A stretch of 52,878 nucleotides of DNA from Chloroflexota bacterium (GTDB lineage: Bacteria; Chloroflexota; Anaerolineae; Promineifilales; Promineifilaceae). Of the stretch, positions 9,591 to 17,123 are shown in pieces (positions within the stretch are counted from its first letter, which is position 1; each line of letters begins with the position of its first letter). The stretch spans positions 1-52,878 of the forward strand of contig JAKEFB010000133.1 in assembly GCA_022616275.1 (NCBI GenBank), in the 5' to 3' direction. Position numbers and translations under genes: made by a program. The notes beneath the pieces are model-generated. The model searched no databases. It had not been told where the DNA came from and saw nothing but the letters and a program-made list of their open reading frames with translations.

Positions 9591-11012
9591 TTACGACCCT
9601 TCCGTCGGTTCAGCCGCTGGTTCGGTTGTAGCCGGCGCGCTGGTCGGTAGCTCTTCCGGTATCTCAACCGGGATCGTCGGCTGGGGCGGCGCCTGCGTCG
9701 GCTGGACCAGGAAGCTGGGATCAAGCACCGGCTGGGTCGGCACGTTCGCCCGCCAACGATCAAACGTCTCCACGTTATTGATCCGCTGGCCTTCCAACCA
9801 CTCGGCCAGTTCTGTTTGCTCAGCGCTGCTAATCTCGCTTTCGCTCAACGGCCGGATTTCTCGGCCACTGACCTGGATAATGAAGTAGCGGTCCGGCGCC
9901 TCCTCACCTTCAGCCGTAGCCGCACCCGGCTGGACCAGGATGTCGCTCGGCTCGTCGAGCGGCAACTCAAAGGCAGCATTGGCCACTTCCTCGCCCAGGA
10001 AACTCTCGTAGTTGTTCTGGCTGCGCCAGAGCAGTTCGCCGGCCGTGGCCGTGCTCTCCGATTCGGGGTCGGGCGGCCGGCTGCGGATGGTATTCCAGAT
10101 CGTCAGGTACTCACCGTCAAGGATCGCTTCCAGCGTCTCCTGGGCTTCTTCCTCGCTTTCAAAGGCAATATAGTAAAGACTGGCTTGCTCCGCTTCGTCG
10201 GTCACTTCGGCATCTACCGCCAGCTCTTCAGTCAGTCGCTCCTCGTACAACTGGGCCCGGATTACCGCCCGGTACGTTTCCTCGCTCACGCCGTAACTGC
10301 CGAAACGAGAAATCATCTCCTGGTAATCTTCCTGGAACGCTTCCTGGCTCACCGGTGTAGACGTCGGCCGGGGCGTGCTGGTGGGGCCCAGGGTCGGCGT
10401 CGGCAGCGGCGTATTGGTGGGCACCACTTCCGTTATCACTTCCGTGGGAATAGGCGTCAGCGACGGCGTCGGTTGAACCGTAGCCGAGGCTGTGGGCAGG
10501 GGTGTGGGCGACAGGCCGCCAAAGAAGCTAAACTGCTCCTCAATCGCCTTTTGCACGTCCTCGTCCGTCACCCGAATCCCTCGCGCCTCGGCCCCCTGGC
10601 GGATCAATTCCTGGTCAATCATCTCGTCCAGGACCACCTGCCCCAGGGTTGGCGGATCCAGCAAGAGGTTGATCTGTTGCCCGGCGTACTGCTGCACCAG
10701 GCCCACGTCGCCGCCAAACGTCGTCGCCAGGTCTTCCAGGCCAAGAACAATCTGGGCCCGCTGGAAGCGAACGCGATCACGCCACTCACCCATTGTAATG
10801 GCCTGGCCATTGACAACCGCCACCGGCTGTTGCGGCTTGATAACCAGCTCATTTACCAGGCCCACGGCCACAATGATAATTAAAAAGCCCAGCACGCCCA
10901 GGATAGCCAGGCGTATCTGCCGGGTCTGGCGTTCTTGCCGGCGAGCCAGGAGAATTTCCTTGCGGCTCTGGCGTTGTTGCTCTTCTACGTCTACTCTACG
11001 CTTCTTAGCCAT
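9591..11012 (-). CDS. SurA/PrsA-like membrane-anchored foldase with Thr/Pro linker
   Basis: 473 residues. A basic N-terminus is followed by a transmembrane helix (about residues 33-53, LAILGVLGFLIIIVAVGLV) placing the rest outside the membrane. A SurA_N-type chaperone domain follows (PVAVVNGQAITMGEWRDRVRF, LDEMIDQELIRQGAEARGI). It is interrupted at about 165-225 by a Thr/Pro-rich linker before the helical domain resumes. The region 275-400 resembles a parvulin domain (ESEEEAQETLEAILDGEY, VANAAFELPLDEPSD), but the usual catalytic His motif is replaced by LYYIAF, so isomerase activity is doubtful. A Pro/Thr tail ends the protein. Last gene of the rpsF-rpsR operon, 20 nt after rpsR. Role: folding of exported proteins (inference). 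Confidence 0.75.
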   Translation of the reverse strand: MAKKRRVDVEEQQRQSRKEILLARRQERQTRQIRLAILGVLGFLIIIVAVGLVNELVIKPQQPVAVVNGQAITMGEWRDRVRFQRAQIVLGLEDLATTFGGDVGLVQQYAGQQINLLLDPPTLGQVVLDEMIDQELIRQGAEARGIRVTDEDVQKAIEEQFSFFGGLSPTPLPTASATVQPTPSLTPIPTEVITEVVPTNTPLPTPTLGPTSTPRPTSTPVSQEAFQEDYQEMISRFGSYGVSEETYRAVIRAQLYEERLTEELAVDAEVTDEAEQASLYYIAFESEEEAQETLEAILDGEYLTIWNTIRSRPPDPESESTATAGELLWRSQNNYESFLGEEVANAAFELPLDEPSDILVQPGAATAEGEEAPDRYFIIQVSGREIRPLSESEISSAEQTELAEWLEGQRINNVETFDRWRANVPTQPVLDPSFLVQPTQAPPQPTIPVEIPEELPTSAPATTEPAAEPTEGS

Positions 11013-11032
11013 ACTGTTTCCTGCGGCCGGCT

Positions 11033-11293
11033 TTAGTCAGCAACAAACGGCAGCAGGGCCAGATGCCTGGCCCGCTTCACGGCCGCAGCCAGGCTACGCT
11101 GGTGTCTGGCGCAGGTGCCGGTTTGCCGCCGCGGCCGTATCCGGCCGTGTTCGGTAACGTAACGCCGCAACATCTCGTGTTGCTTGTAATCAATGTGGTC
11201 TACCTTTTCCACACAAAAAGCGCAGATACGCCGCTTGCGATGGTAAGGACTGGTTGAAAGGGCATCATCGTCTTGCAGATTATCGTCTGCCAT
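11033..11293 (-). CDS. rpsR: 30S ribosomal protein bS18
   Basis: 86 residues with the conserved bS18 core: [56 protein letters not shown]. Four cysteines (CAFC plus later Cys) are compatible with the zinc-binding form. A good Shine-Dalgarno AAGGAG lies 6 nt before ATG 11293. It follows rpsF in the same operon but without the single-stranded DNA-binding protein gene (ssb) that usually sits between them; the spacer instead holds a heptamer array. Confidence 0.95.
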   Translation of the reverse strand: MADDNLQDDDALSTSPYHRKRRICAFCVEKVDHIDYKQHEMLRRYVTEHGRIRPRRQTGTCARHQRSLAAAVKRARHLALLPFVAD

Positions 11294-11310
11294 CGTTTAC
11301 TCCTTACAAA

Positions 11311-11359
11311 AGCTGTCAGCTATCAGCTATTAGCCATCAGCTTTCAGCTCTCAGCAATC
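11311..11359. repeat. Seven tandem heptamers between rpsF and rpsR
   Basis: Seven exact 7-nt units: AGCTGTC, AGCTATC, AGCTATT, AGCCATC, AGCTTTC, AGCTCTC, AGCAATC. AGC is invariant and the last four positions vary. The array sits 6 nt upstream of the rpsR Shine-Dalgarno sequence, within the transcribed operon. Confidence 0.9.
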
Positions 11360-11400
11360 TCATTTTTCATAACAAGCATCAATCGCCTGGTCCTCTCTAA

Positions 11401-11424
11401 CTCTACCTCTCGCTCTAGCTTTCC
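11401..11424. repeat. Short CTCTNN hexamer array overlapping the rpsF stop
   Basis: CTCTAC, CTCTCG, CTCTAG, CTTTCC run across the last codons of rpsF (stop codon at 11415-11417 on the minus strand). A closely related CTCTNN series occurs upstream of radA at 18507-18536. Confidence 0.5.
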
Positions 11425-11708
11425 TTGCGCACGACCAGGTGGCGCAGAATGTCGTCCACGTACAACATGTTGCGTTCAACATCGTTGATGCGGGCCGGGT
11501 CGAGCTTGGCCTCATAGAAGACGTAATAACCCTCGGTGAACTTCTTGATCGGGTAGGCCAGGGTCCGCTGGCCCCAGTGGTTCACCACCGGCTTGTCCGC
11601 TTCGTCATTGCCGTGGGTCAGCCAGCCCGTCACCCGTTCAATCAACTGCTTGCGGGCGTCATCTTCCAGGCCAGATTTAAAAACAACCGTGACTTCGTAC
11701 TCGCGCAC
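11415..11708 (-). CDS. rpsF: 30S ribosomal protein bS6
   Basis: 97 residues. It starts MREYEVTVVFKSGLEDDARKQL and contains HWGQRTLAYPIKKFTEGYYVFYEA, the conserved bS6 core; bS6 binds 16S rRNA as a heterodimer with bS18. The start is GTG 11708, backed by a near-perfect Shine-Dalgarno AGGAGG 9 nt upstream; an ATG at 11715 is out of frame. First gene of the rpsF-rpsR-foldase operon. It has a leader of roughly 100 nt, in which bS6:bS18 autoregulatory RNA structures occur in many bacteria; none was verified here. Confidence 0.95.
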   Translation of the reverse strand: MREYEVTVVFKSGLEDDARKQLIERVTGWLTHGNDEADKPVVNHWGQRTLAYPIKKFTEGYYVFYEAKLDPARINDVERNMLYVDDILRHLVVRKES

Positions 11709-11817
11709 GTCGCATTACCTCCTTTTCCTTGGAATCACTCTGGCGAGCATTGCCCTTGATCCTTGTCAAGAGCGGAAAACAGCGTCCAATATTGTTGGCA
11801 CTGTGCAACGGGAATGA

Positions 11818-11845
11818 ATCTTATCACAAATGAAATTTTGCACAA
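11818..11845 (-). promoter_or_regulatory. Promoter of the rpsF operon
   Basis: Minus strand: TTGTGC (11845-11840), a 16-bp spacer and TAAGAT (11823-11818) with TGA immediately before it (extended -10). It predicts a leader of about 100 nt ahead of rpsF. A perfect TTGACA lies downstream in that leader but has no acceptable -10 box. Confidence 0.5.
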
Positions 11846-11859
11846 CTTTTTATCTGGAA

Positions 11860-11892
11860 AAACCCCGCAGGTTTTGAAAACCTGCGGGGTTT
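11860..11892. repeat. Perfect 33-bp palindrome between divergent rpsF and tyrS
   Basis: The arm AAACCCCGCAGGTTTT (11860-11875), a single G (11876) and the exact complementary arm (11877-11892). It lies between the rpsF -35 box and the tyrS -10 box and covers where the tyrS -35 would be. With A/T runs on both ends it could act as a bidirectional terminator-like hairpin or as a protein-binding palindrome. Confidence 0.85.
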
Positions 11893-11904
11893 GGCACATT
11901 TGGC

Positions 11905-11910
11905 TATAAT
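11905..11910 (+). promoter_or_regulatory. -10 box of tyrS
   Basis: Consensus TATAAT, ending 8 nt before ATG 11919, predicts a leaderless tyrS mRNA. There is no good -35 box: the position 17 bp upstream (11882-11887) falls in the right arm of the 33-bp palindrome. No T-box leader is possible with so short a leader. Confidence 0.6.
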
Positions 11911-11918
11911 AGCCCGCC

Positions 11919-13136
11919 ATGCTACGACCCATTGACGAACAAGTGGCCATACTCATGCAGGGCACGGAGTATGGCGACGAGACCCTGCGCCAGAATATGG
12001 AAGAAGCGCTGCGCCAGCGGTTGGCCGAGGGCCGCCCGCTGCGCGTCTACTGCGGCTTCGACCCCCGCACCAGCGACCTGCATCTAGGCCATACTGTACC
12101 CCTTTACAAACTGCGCCAGTTCCAGGAGTTGGGCCACCAGGTCGTCTTTCTGGTTGGCACGTTTACCAGCCTCATTGGCGACCCCAGCGACCAGGACCAA
12201 CTCCGGCCGCAACTGACGCTGGAGCAAACACTGGCCAACGCCGCCACTTACGCCGAGCAAGCTTTTGCCGTTCTGGACCGGAAAAAGACGACCATTCGCT
12301 TCAACCACGCCTGGCTGCAGGAGCTGACGTTGGAGGAGTTCATCCACGTGGCCAGCCACTTCACTGTCCAGCAATTTCTGACCCGCGAGAATTTCCGCGA
12401 CCGGTTCGCGGCCGGCGACGCCATCTACCTGCACGAGTTCTTTTACGCTCTGTTGCAAGGGTACGACGCCGTGGCCCTAGAGACAGATGTCCAGGTGGGC
12501 GGTACCGACCAGTTGTTTAACATCGTCACGGCCGGCCGCAAGCTACAAAGCGCCCAGGGCCAGAAACCACAAATCGCCATCATTCACGGCATCCTGCCTG
12601 GCACTGACGGTGTGATTCGCATGTCTAAAAGCCGGGGCAACCACATTCCCATTCGCGCCACGCCAGAGGATATGTACGGCAAGGTGATGAGCCTGCCAGA
12701 CCAGGTCATGCCTCAATTCTTCCGGCTGGTAACCCGCTACGAGCCGGCGGCCATCGCCGCCATCGTCCAGGACCTGGAGAGCGGCCGCCGCCACCCCCGC
12801 GATGTCAAGATGGAGCTGGCCCGCGAAATTGTCAGCATGTTCCATGGCCTGGACGGAGCGGCGGCCGGAGAAGCGCACTTCCGGCAGGTTTTCCAGCAAA
12901 AAGAAGCGCCGGACGAGATGGTAGAGAGGACGCTGGTCGAGCCGGCCGGCCTGGTGGACCTCATTTACGAAGCCGGGTTGGCCTCTAGCAAAAGCCAGGT
13001 CCGCCGGTTAATTCAGCAAGGTGGCGTACGCCTGAACGGACACAAGGTCGAAGACGTCCACCTGGTGCTCGAACCCAATCACGAGCAAATTATCCAGGTG
13101 GGGAAGCGCCACTTTTTACGCATCAAAGGCAAATAA
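11919..13136 (+). CDS. tyrS: Tyrosyl-tRNA synthetase
   Basis: 405 residues, class I aminoacyl-tRNA synthetase that charges tRNA-Tyr. It has the HIGH-type motif HLGH (55-58), the KMSKS-type motif RMSKS (234-238), the tyrosine-site stretch ETDVQVGGTDQLFNI, and a C-terminal S4 RNA-binding domain (SKSQVRRLIQQGGVRLNG, about 335-400). Its motif spacing resembles the TyrRZ-type (shorter catalytic insert) subfamily. The ATG is fixed by the -10 box 8 nt upstream. It is transcribed away from rpsF. Confidence 0.95.
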   Translation: MLRPIDEQVAILMQGTEYGDETLRQNMEEALRQRLAEGRPLRVYCGFDPRTSDLHLGHTVPLYKLRQFQELGHQVVFLVGTFTSLIGDPSDQDQLRPQLTLEQTLANAATYAEQAFAVLDRKKTTIRFNHAWLQELTLEEFIHVASHFTVQQFLTRENFRDRFAAGDAIYLHEFFYALLQGYDAVALETDVQVGGTDQLFNIVTAGRKLQSAQGQKPQIAIIHGILPGTDGVIRMSKSRGNHIPIRATPEDMYGKVMSLPDQVMPQFFRLVTRYEPAAIAAIVQDLESGRRHPRDVKMELAREIVSMFHGLDGAAAGEAHFRQVFQQKEAPDEMVERTLVEPAGLVDLIYEAGLASSKSQVRRLIQQGGVRLNGHKVEDVHLVLEPNHEQIIQVGKRHFLRIKGK

Positions 13137-13157
13137 GGAAGAGGCAGGCGGCATGGC

Positions 13158-13194
13158 GCAAGGCTGCAAGTGGCAAGTAGGCAAGTAGCAAGAT
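13158..13194. repeat. Tandem 7/8-mer array upstream of sppA
   Basis: GCAAGGCT, GCAAGTG, GCAAGTAG, GCAAGTA, GCAAGAT: five units of 8, 7, 8, 7 and 7 nt sharing GCAAG. It lies between the tyrS stop and the sppA Shine-Dalgarno (GAGGAG). Confidence 0.75.
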
Positions 13195-13210
13195 TTGAGG
13201 AGTAAGAAAC

Positions 13211-14248
13211 ATGGAAGAGAAAACGCCACCCATCGTCGCGCGCCCTGCGCCGCCGGCCAGGGGAACGGAGAGCAACCGGACTGTTTTATGGGCGCTGATC
13301 AGCGTTGTGATTGGTTTTATGCTGCCGGTCATTGGTTGCAGCATGCTTATCTTTGTCTCCATGCTCAGCCTGGCCGTGGCCGGAGCCGCTGCCGGCGGCG
13401 GCAACCGCCCGGTATCCAGCGGTGGTCTTGGCGACGCCGTGGCCATTGTGCGGGTGGAAGGGGTCATTAGCGCCAGCGACGATGACGACTACACCGTGGG
13501 GGCAACCAGCGGCGTCGTCATCGCCGACTTGCGCGCGGCCGCGGCCGACCCGAGCGTGAAGGCCATTGTACTGCGCGTGGACAGCCCCGGCGGCACCGTC
13601 ACCGGCTCGGCCCAGATTTACGAGGTGGTCAAAGAGCTTGGCAAGCCGGTCGTCGTCAGCATGGCCAGCACGGCCGCTTCCGGTGGCTACTACGTCAGCG
13701 CCCCGGCCGACTACATTTTCGCCCGGCCAGATAGCGTCACCGGCAGCATTGGAGTCATCTTCACGATTATCAATGCCGAAGAACTTATGAATGAGCTGGG
13801 CGTGGAAGTCGTTACCATCACCAGTGGCCCTAACAAAGATATGGGCAGCCTGTGGGAAGAACTGGAGCCGGAACACCGGGAAATATTCGAGGGCCTGGTG
13901 GCCGAAAGCTACAGCGAATTCGTCCGCGTGGTGGCTGAGGGCCGCAACATGAGTGAGGAAGAAGTCCGGCGCCTGGCTGACGGCCGGATCTACAGCGGCC
14001 GGCAGGCCCTGGCGATTGGCCTGGTAGATGAATTGGGTGACCTGCAGGCTGCCATTGACAAGGCGGCCGAATTGGGCGGCATCAGCGGCGAGCCACGCAT
14101 CGTCGAATACGAACACCCGGCCACTCTCTCCCAGCTCCTGGGAGGGGTTAACAGTCGCCTGAACAGCTCCGACTCGGACCAGGTTCTCCAAGCCATCGAA
14201 GAATTTGCAGCTCCACGGCTTGAATACCGCTACCTTGGCCCGCAGTAG
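13211..14248 (+). CDS. sppA: Signal peptide peptidase SppA, short (67K C-terminal-like) form
   Basis: 345 residues, family S49. An N-terminal membrane segment (about 28-60, ALISVVIGFMLPVIG...MLSLAVAG) anchors the protease on the outer face of the membrane, where it degrades released signal peptides. The Ser/Lys dyad is visible: Ser157 in STAASGGYYVSAPAD and Lys209 in GPNKDMGS, 52 residues apart as in the Bacillus subtilis-type enzyme. DSVTGSIGVIFT is also conserved. Shine-Dalgarno GAGGAG precedes ATG 13211. The next gene starts 12 nt after the stop, so the two are probably cotranscribed. Confidence 0.9.
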   Translation: MEEKTPPIVARPAPPARGTESNRTVLWALISVVIGFMLPVIGCSMLIFVSMLSLAVAGAAAGGGNRPVSSGGLGDAVAIVRVEGVISASDDDDYTVGATSGVVIADLRAAAADPSVKAIVLRVDSPGGTVTGSAQIYEVVKELGKPVVVSMASTAASGGYYVSAPADYIFARPDSVTGSIGVIFTIINAEELMNELGVEVVTITSGPNKDMGSLWEELEPEHREIFEGLVAESYSEFVRVVAEGRNMSEEEVRRLADGRIYSGRQALAIGLVDELGDLQAAIDKAAELGGISGEPRIVEYEHPATLSQLLGGVNSRLNSSDSDQVLQAIEEFAAPRLEYRYLGPQ

Positions 14249-14260
14249 CGACCTGCTCTG

Positions 14261-16051
14261 ATGAGTGATACACGCCTGAGATCCCGGTTGTGGCTCCTGG
14301 CTCTGCTGGCCGGCTGGCTGTTGGCGCTGGCCGGCCGGCCGGCGACGCCCCTCCAACCAGCCACTGCCCAGGGGCAAACGCGCCTGGTCCTGGCCTTCTA
14401 CTACGCCTGGTATAGCCCAGGCTCCTTCGGCCCCGGCCGGACCCCTTTCCAGCCGCCCCAACCCTATTACTCTACCGACGCCGGCGTCATCCAGCGCCAC
14501 GTCAACGAAGCTCGCTCGGCCGGCATAGACGGCTTCGTCCAGAGCTGGTATGGGCCGCAGGCCACCGGCAATCAGACAGAAACCAACTTTCAGGCGCTGC
14601 TCAACATTGCCGGGGGCAGTGGTTTTAAGGCGGCGGTGGACTTTGAGACCGGCGGCCCGTTTTTCAGTAACAACAATGATCGGGCGGCGGCCCTCAGCAC
14701 GCTCCTGGCGACCCATGCCAACCATCCCGCCTACCTGCGCCTGGGCGGCAAGCCGGTCATCTTCTTCTGGGCCAACTGGTTGCTAAGCGTCGGCGAGTGG
14801 GAAGCCATTCGCAACCAGGCGGACCCGAACCGGAATAGCATCTGGATTTCCGAAGGCTCCAACACCGCCTACCTCTCCGTCTTTGACGGCCTGCACCTTT
14901 ATAATACCGCCTGGTCGGACAACCCGGCCGGCACGGCCGCCAGTTGGGCAGCGGCGACGCGCGGTTACAGCAGCTCTAAGTACTGGGTGGCTACGGCCAT
15001 GCCTGGCTTTGACGATTCGCTGCTCGGCCGGGGTGACGCCTCATTTGTCCGTAACCGGGCCGGCGGAGATTATTACCGGGCCAGCTTCGCCGGCGCAGCC
15101 GCCAGCTCGCCGGATATGTTGATCGTCAACTCCTTTAACGAGTGGGCCGAAGGCAGCAACGTTGAGCCCAGTGTAGAGTTTGGGGCCAGTTACCTGGAGC
15201 TGACAGCCGAACTGAGTAGCGGTTTTAAATCGGGCACGCTGGGTCCACCACCGGCCGTCCAGCCAGGGCCTACCGACGGCCCGTCGCCTACGCCGCCCCC
15301 CACCAAGACGCCCGGCCCGTCGCCCACGCCCAGCAATACGCCGGAGCCAACCAGCAGCCCCACCCCCTTTTCGTCGCCCACACCAGGAGCTGACGGCCGG
15401 ATCATTTACGAAGTCGTGGCCGGCGACACGCTGATCAGCATCGCCGCCCGCTTCGGCGTCGAGCTGCAAACATTATACGAGCTGAACAACCTGACCCAGG
15501 ATTCGCTTCTAATCATTGGCCAGCAAATCGTATTGGGCATCGGCGGCAGCAGCCCGGAACCCCAGCAGCCGCTCCTGAGCGGGTTTCCAGATACGGCGGT
15601 CCGGGAAGATGGAGCCATCGTCTATACCGTCAAGGAAGGGGACACGCTCATCAGCATTGCCGTCAAGTACGATCTGACCCTGGAGGAGTTGTACGCGCTC
15701 AATGGCCTGAGCGAGACCAGCCTGCTGCAACTGGGGCAGGAAATCATCGTCGGCCGGCTGCCCACGCCGCAAGAAGTCGGCGGCTCCAGCGACGCGGCCA
15801 CCCCAACGCCGACTATCACCCTGACGCCCCTACCAACCGTCACGCCCACCGTCACGCCGACGGCCACGCCACCCCCACCCACTGCCTCGCCTACCTCGCC
15901 GGCTGTGGACACAGGCGCGCCGGGAGCTTCAGCCTCGGTGTTGCCGGGAGACACGGCCGGCAACGGCATCGTGCCCGTTTTCATCGGCATCGTCGCCCTG
16001 CTGGCCATCACCGGCGGGCTATTCCTCTACCTCGGCCGGCATAGGCAGTAG
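14261..16051 (+). CDS. GH99-like glycosidase with two LysM domains and C-terminal membrane anchor
   Basis: 596 residues. The signal peptide (about 1-37) ends near PATAQG. Residues 40-310 resemble the glycoside hydrolase 99-like (endo-alpha-mannosidase fold) family: [62 protein letters not shown] Pro/Thr linker follows, then LysM 1 (about 384-427, [17 protein letters not shown]) and LysM 2 (about 450-498, [17 protein letters not shown]). A second Pro/Thr linker and a C-terminal helix ending in LGRHRQ complete it. LysM usually binds peptidoglycan or chitin-like glycans. It is probably a wall-attached, membrane-tethered glycan hydrolase; the substrate is unknown. Confidence 0.75.
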   Translation: MSDTRLRSRLWLLALLAGWLLALAGRPATPLQPATAQGQTRLVLAFYYAWYSPGSFGPGRTPFQPPQPYYSTDAGVIQRHVNEARSAGIDGFVQSWYGPQATGNQTETNFQALLNIAGGSGFKAAVDFETGGPFFSNNNDRAAALSTLLATHANHPAYLRLGGKPVIFFWANWLLSVGEWEAIRNQADPNRNSIWISEGSNTAYLSVFDGLHLYNTAWSDNPAGTAASWAAATRGYSSSKYWVATAMPGFDDSLLGRGDASFVRNRAGGDYYRASFAGAAASSPDMLIVNSFNEWAEGSNVEPSVEFGASYLELTAELSSGFKSGTLGPPPAVQPGPTDGPSPTPPPTKTPGPSPTPSNTPEPTSSPTPFSSPTPGADGRIIYEVVAGDTLISIAARFGVELQTLYELNNLTQDSLLIIGQQIVLGIGGSSPEPQQPLLSGFPDTAVREDGAIVYTVKEGDTLISIAVKYDLTLEELYALNGLSETSLLQLGQEIIVGRLPTPQEVGGSSDAATPTPTITLTPLPTVTPTVTPTATPPPPTASPTSPAVDTGAPGASASVLPGDTAGNGIVPVFIGIVALLAITGGLFLYLGRHRQ

Positions 16052-16059
16052 CTGTCTCC

Positions 16060-17031
16060 CTATTTCAGAAGTGGCAGTAAATACCGACCACAATCATCCA
16101 GGCAATTTGGATCGTTCTCTAGCGGCTGCAACACAATTGAATCTGCGCCTGCCTCTGCCAGCCGCTTGAAACTCGCCGCCGCCTGGTCAGGCGTGCCTGA
16201 TATGGAGAGTTCGTCCAACCATTCTTCCGGAATACGTTCGGCTGCTCCGCTTGCACCATAATCCTGGTACAGCTTCATTGCCTCTGCCGCGATTCCCAAC
16301 GGTTCAAGCAGCGGACTGCCCCAGGCGAATCGGGGCGCAAGTGCATGGCGAACTTTCTGGCGTGCTGTGCCATCCGCGCCGATGATAGTATGCAAGTAGA
16401 CAACCACATGGTTCTTAGTGCGGTCGCCTTCTGCCATGCCTGCCGCAATCTGTTCCCGCGCGAAGCGTACATAGGCGGGCGATGACATCTCGGTCAGGAT
16501 CGTTCCATCACCTACACGTCCGGCTAACCGCAGCGTTTTCTCACGCATCGCACCGATAAACAGGGGCGGTACTTTGTGCGGCGTCAGATGCATGGTTACA
16601 TTGTCCAGGTGAACTTGATCGCCGGGCATCGTGACGGTTTCTCCTTGTAAGAGAGCACGGACTGCAATCACCGTTTCTTCAATGGCTTTCATCGTCGATT
16701 TAGGGTAAGCGCCGATCTGCTTCATCCATGCGGCTGAACCGTGTCCAAAACCCGGCAGGAAGCGGCCTGGGAATAACCGTGCCAGGGTCGTGATTTCCAT
16801 CGCGATAAACAATGGATTGCGCACCGTCACAGGCATGATGCCAATGCCGACTTTCAGGTGCTGCGTTCCGGCGAGCGCCAACGCCGCAGAAGTCAACGCC
16901 CCTGCGAGGAAAGAATCTTCCCACAACCACAGTTCATCGAATCCGAGTGCTTCCGCACGACGGGCATAATCGACAAAGGTTTCTGGTGGAAACTGCGGAT
17001 GAAAAATCACGCCGAGGGAAGGTTTGACCAT
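16060..17031 (-). CDS. LLM-class (luciferase-like) flavin/F420-dependent oxidoreductase, probably acquired
   Basis: 323 residues with the bacterial luciferase-like TIM barrel. Recognisable stretches are YARRAEALGFDELWLWEDSF, GIGIMPVTVRNP, FPGRFLPGFGHGS, PPLFIGAMREKTLRLAGRVGDG and SISGTPDQAAASFKRLAEAGAD. Many such proteins use F420 (MTD/FGD/MSMEG-type) rather than FMN; substrate unknown. The gene stands out: no GGCCGG, GCCGGC or CGGCCG occurs in it or in its upstream spacer, although neighbours carry them every few dozen bases, and its codon choice is more mixed. This suggests recent horizontal transfer. SD AGGAG precedes ATG 17031. No inverted repeats or integrase mark the edges. Confidence 0.85.
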   Translation of the reverse strand: MVKPSLGVIFHPQFPPETFVDYARRAEALGFDELWLWEDSFLAGALTSAALALAGTQHLKVGIGIMPVTVRNPLFIAMEITTLARLFPGRFLPGFGHGSAAWMKQIGAYPKSTMKAIEETVIAVRALLQGETVTMPGDQVHLDNVTMHLTPHKVPPLFIGAMREKTLRLAGRVGDGTILTEMSSPAYVRFAREQIAAGMAEGDRTKNHVVVYLHTIIGADGTARQKVRHALAPRFAWGSPLLEPLGIAAEAMKLYQDYGASGAAERIPEEWLDELSISGTPDQAAASFKRLAEAGADSIVLQPLENDPNCLDDCGRYLLPLLK

Positions 17032-17123
17032 CGAAACTCCTAGGTTAGATGCGGTTGCAAAATGGCCTTTTCTGCATAAAGCCCCGAAAAATGTGACATT
17101 GGCGTACTAAGTAGAAATCTCAA

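Noticed and set aside
11740-11785. TTGACA in the rpsF leader as the main promoter
   Set aside because: A perfect -35-like TTGACA is present on the minus strand, but nothing resembling a -10 box lies 16-18 bp downstream; the TGA-TAAGAT promoter further upstream fits better.
13286-14725. 479-codon open frame on the minus strand
   Set aside because: It runs antisense across sppA and the start of the GH99-like gene. No recognisable motifs, and both sense genes are well supported.
15280-15380. Thr/Pro codon repeats as a DNA repeat element
   Set aside because: These and similar stretches at about 23770-24200 and 33420-33650 are explained by coding for Thr/Pro linkers in frame.
16060-17031. Transposon-borne origin of the LLM oxidoreductase
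   Set aside because: Composition suggests transfer, but I found no terminal inverted repeats, target duplications, tRNA or integrase at its borders.
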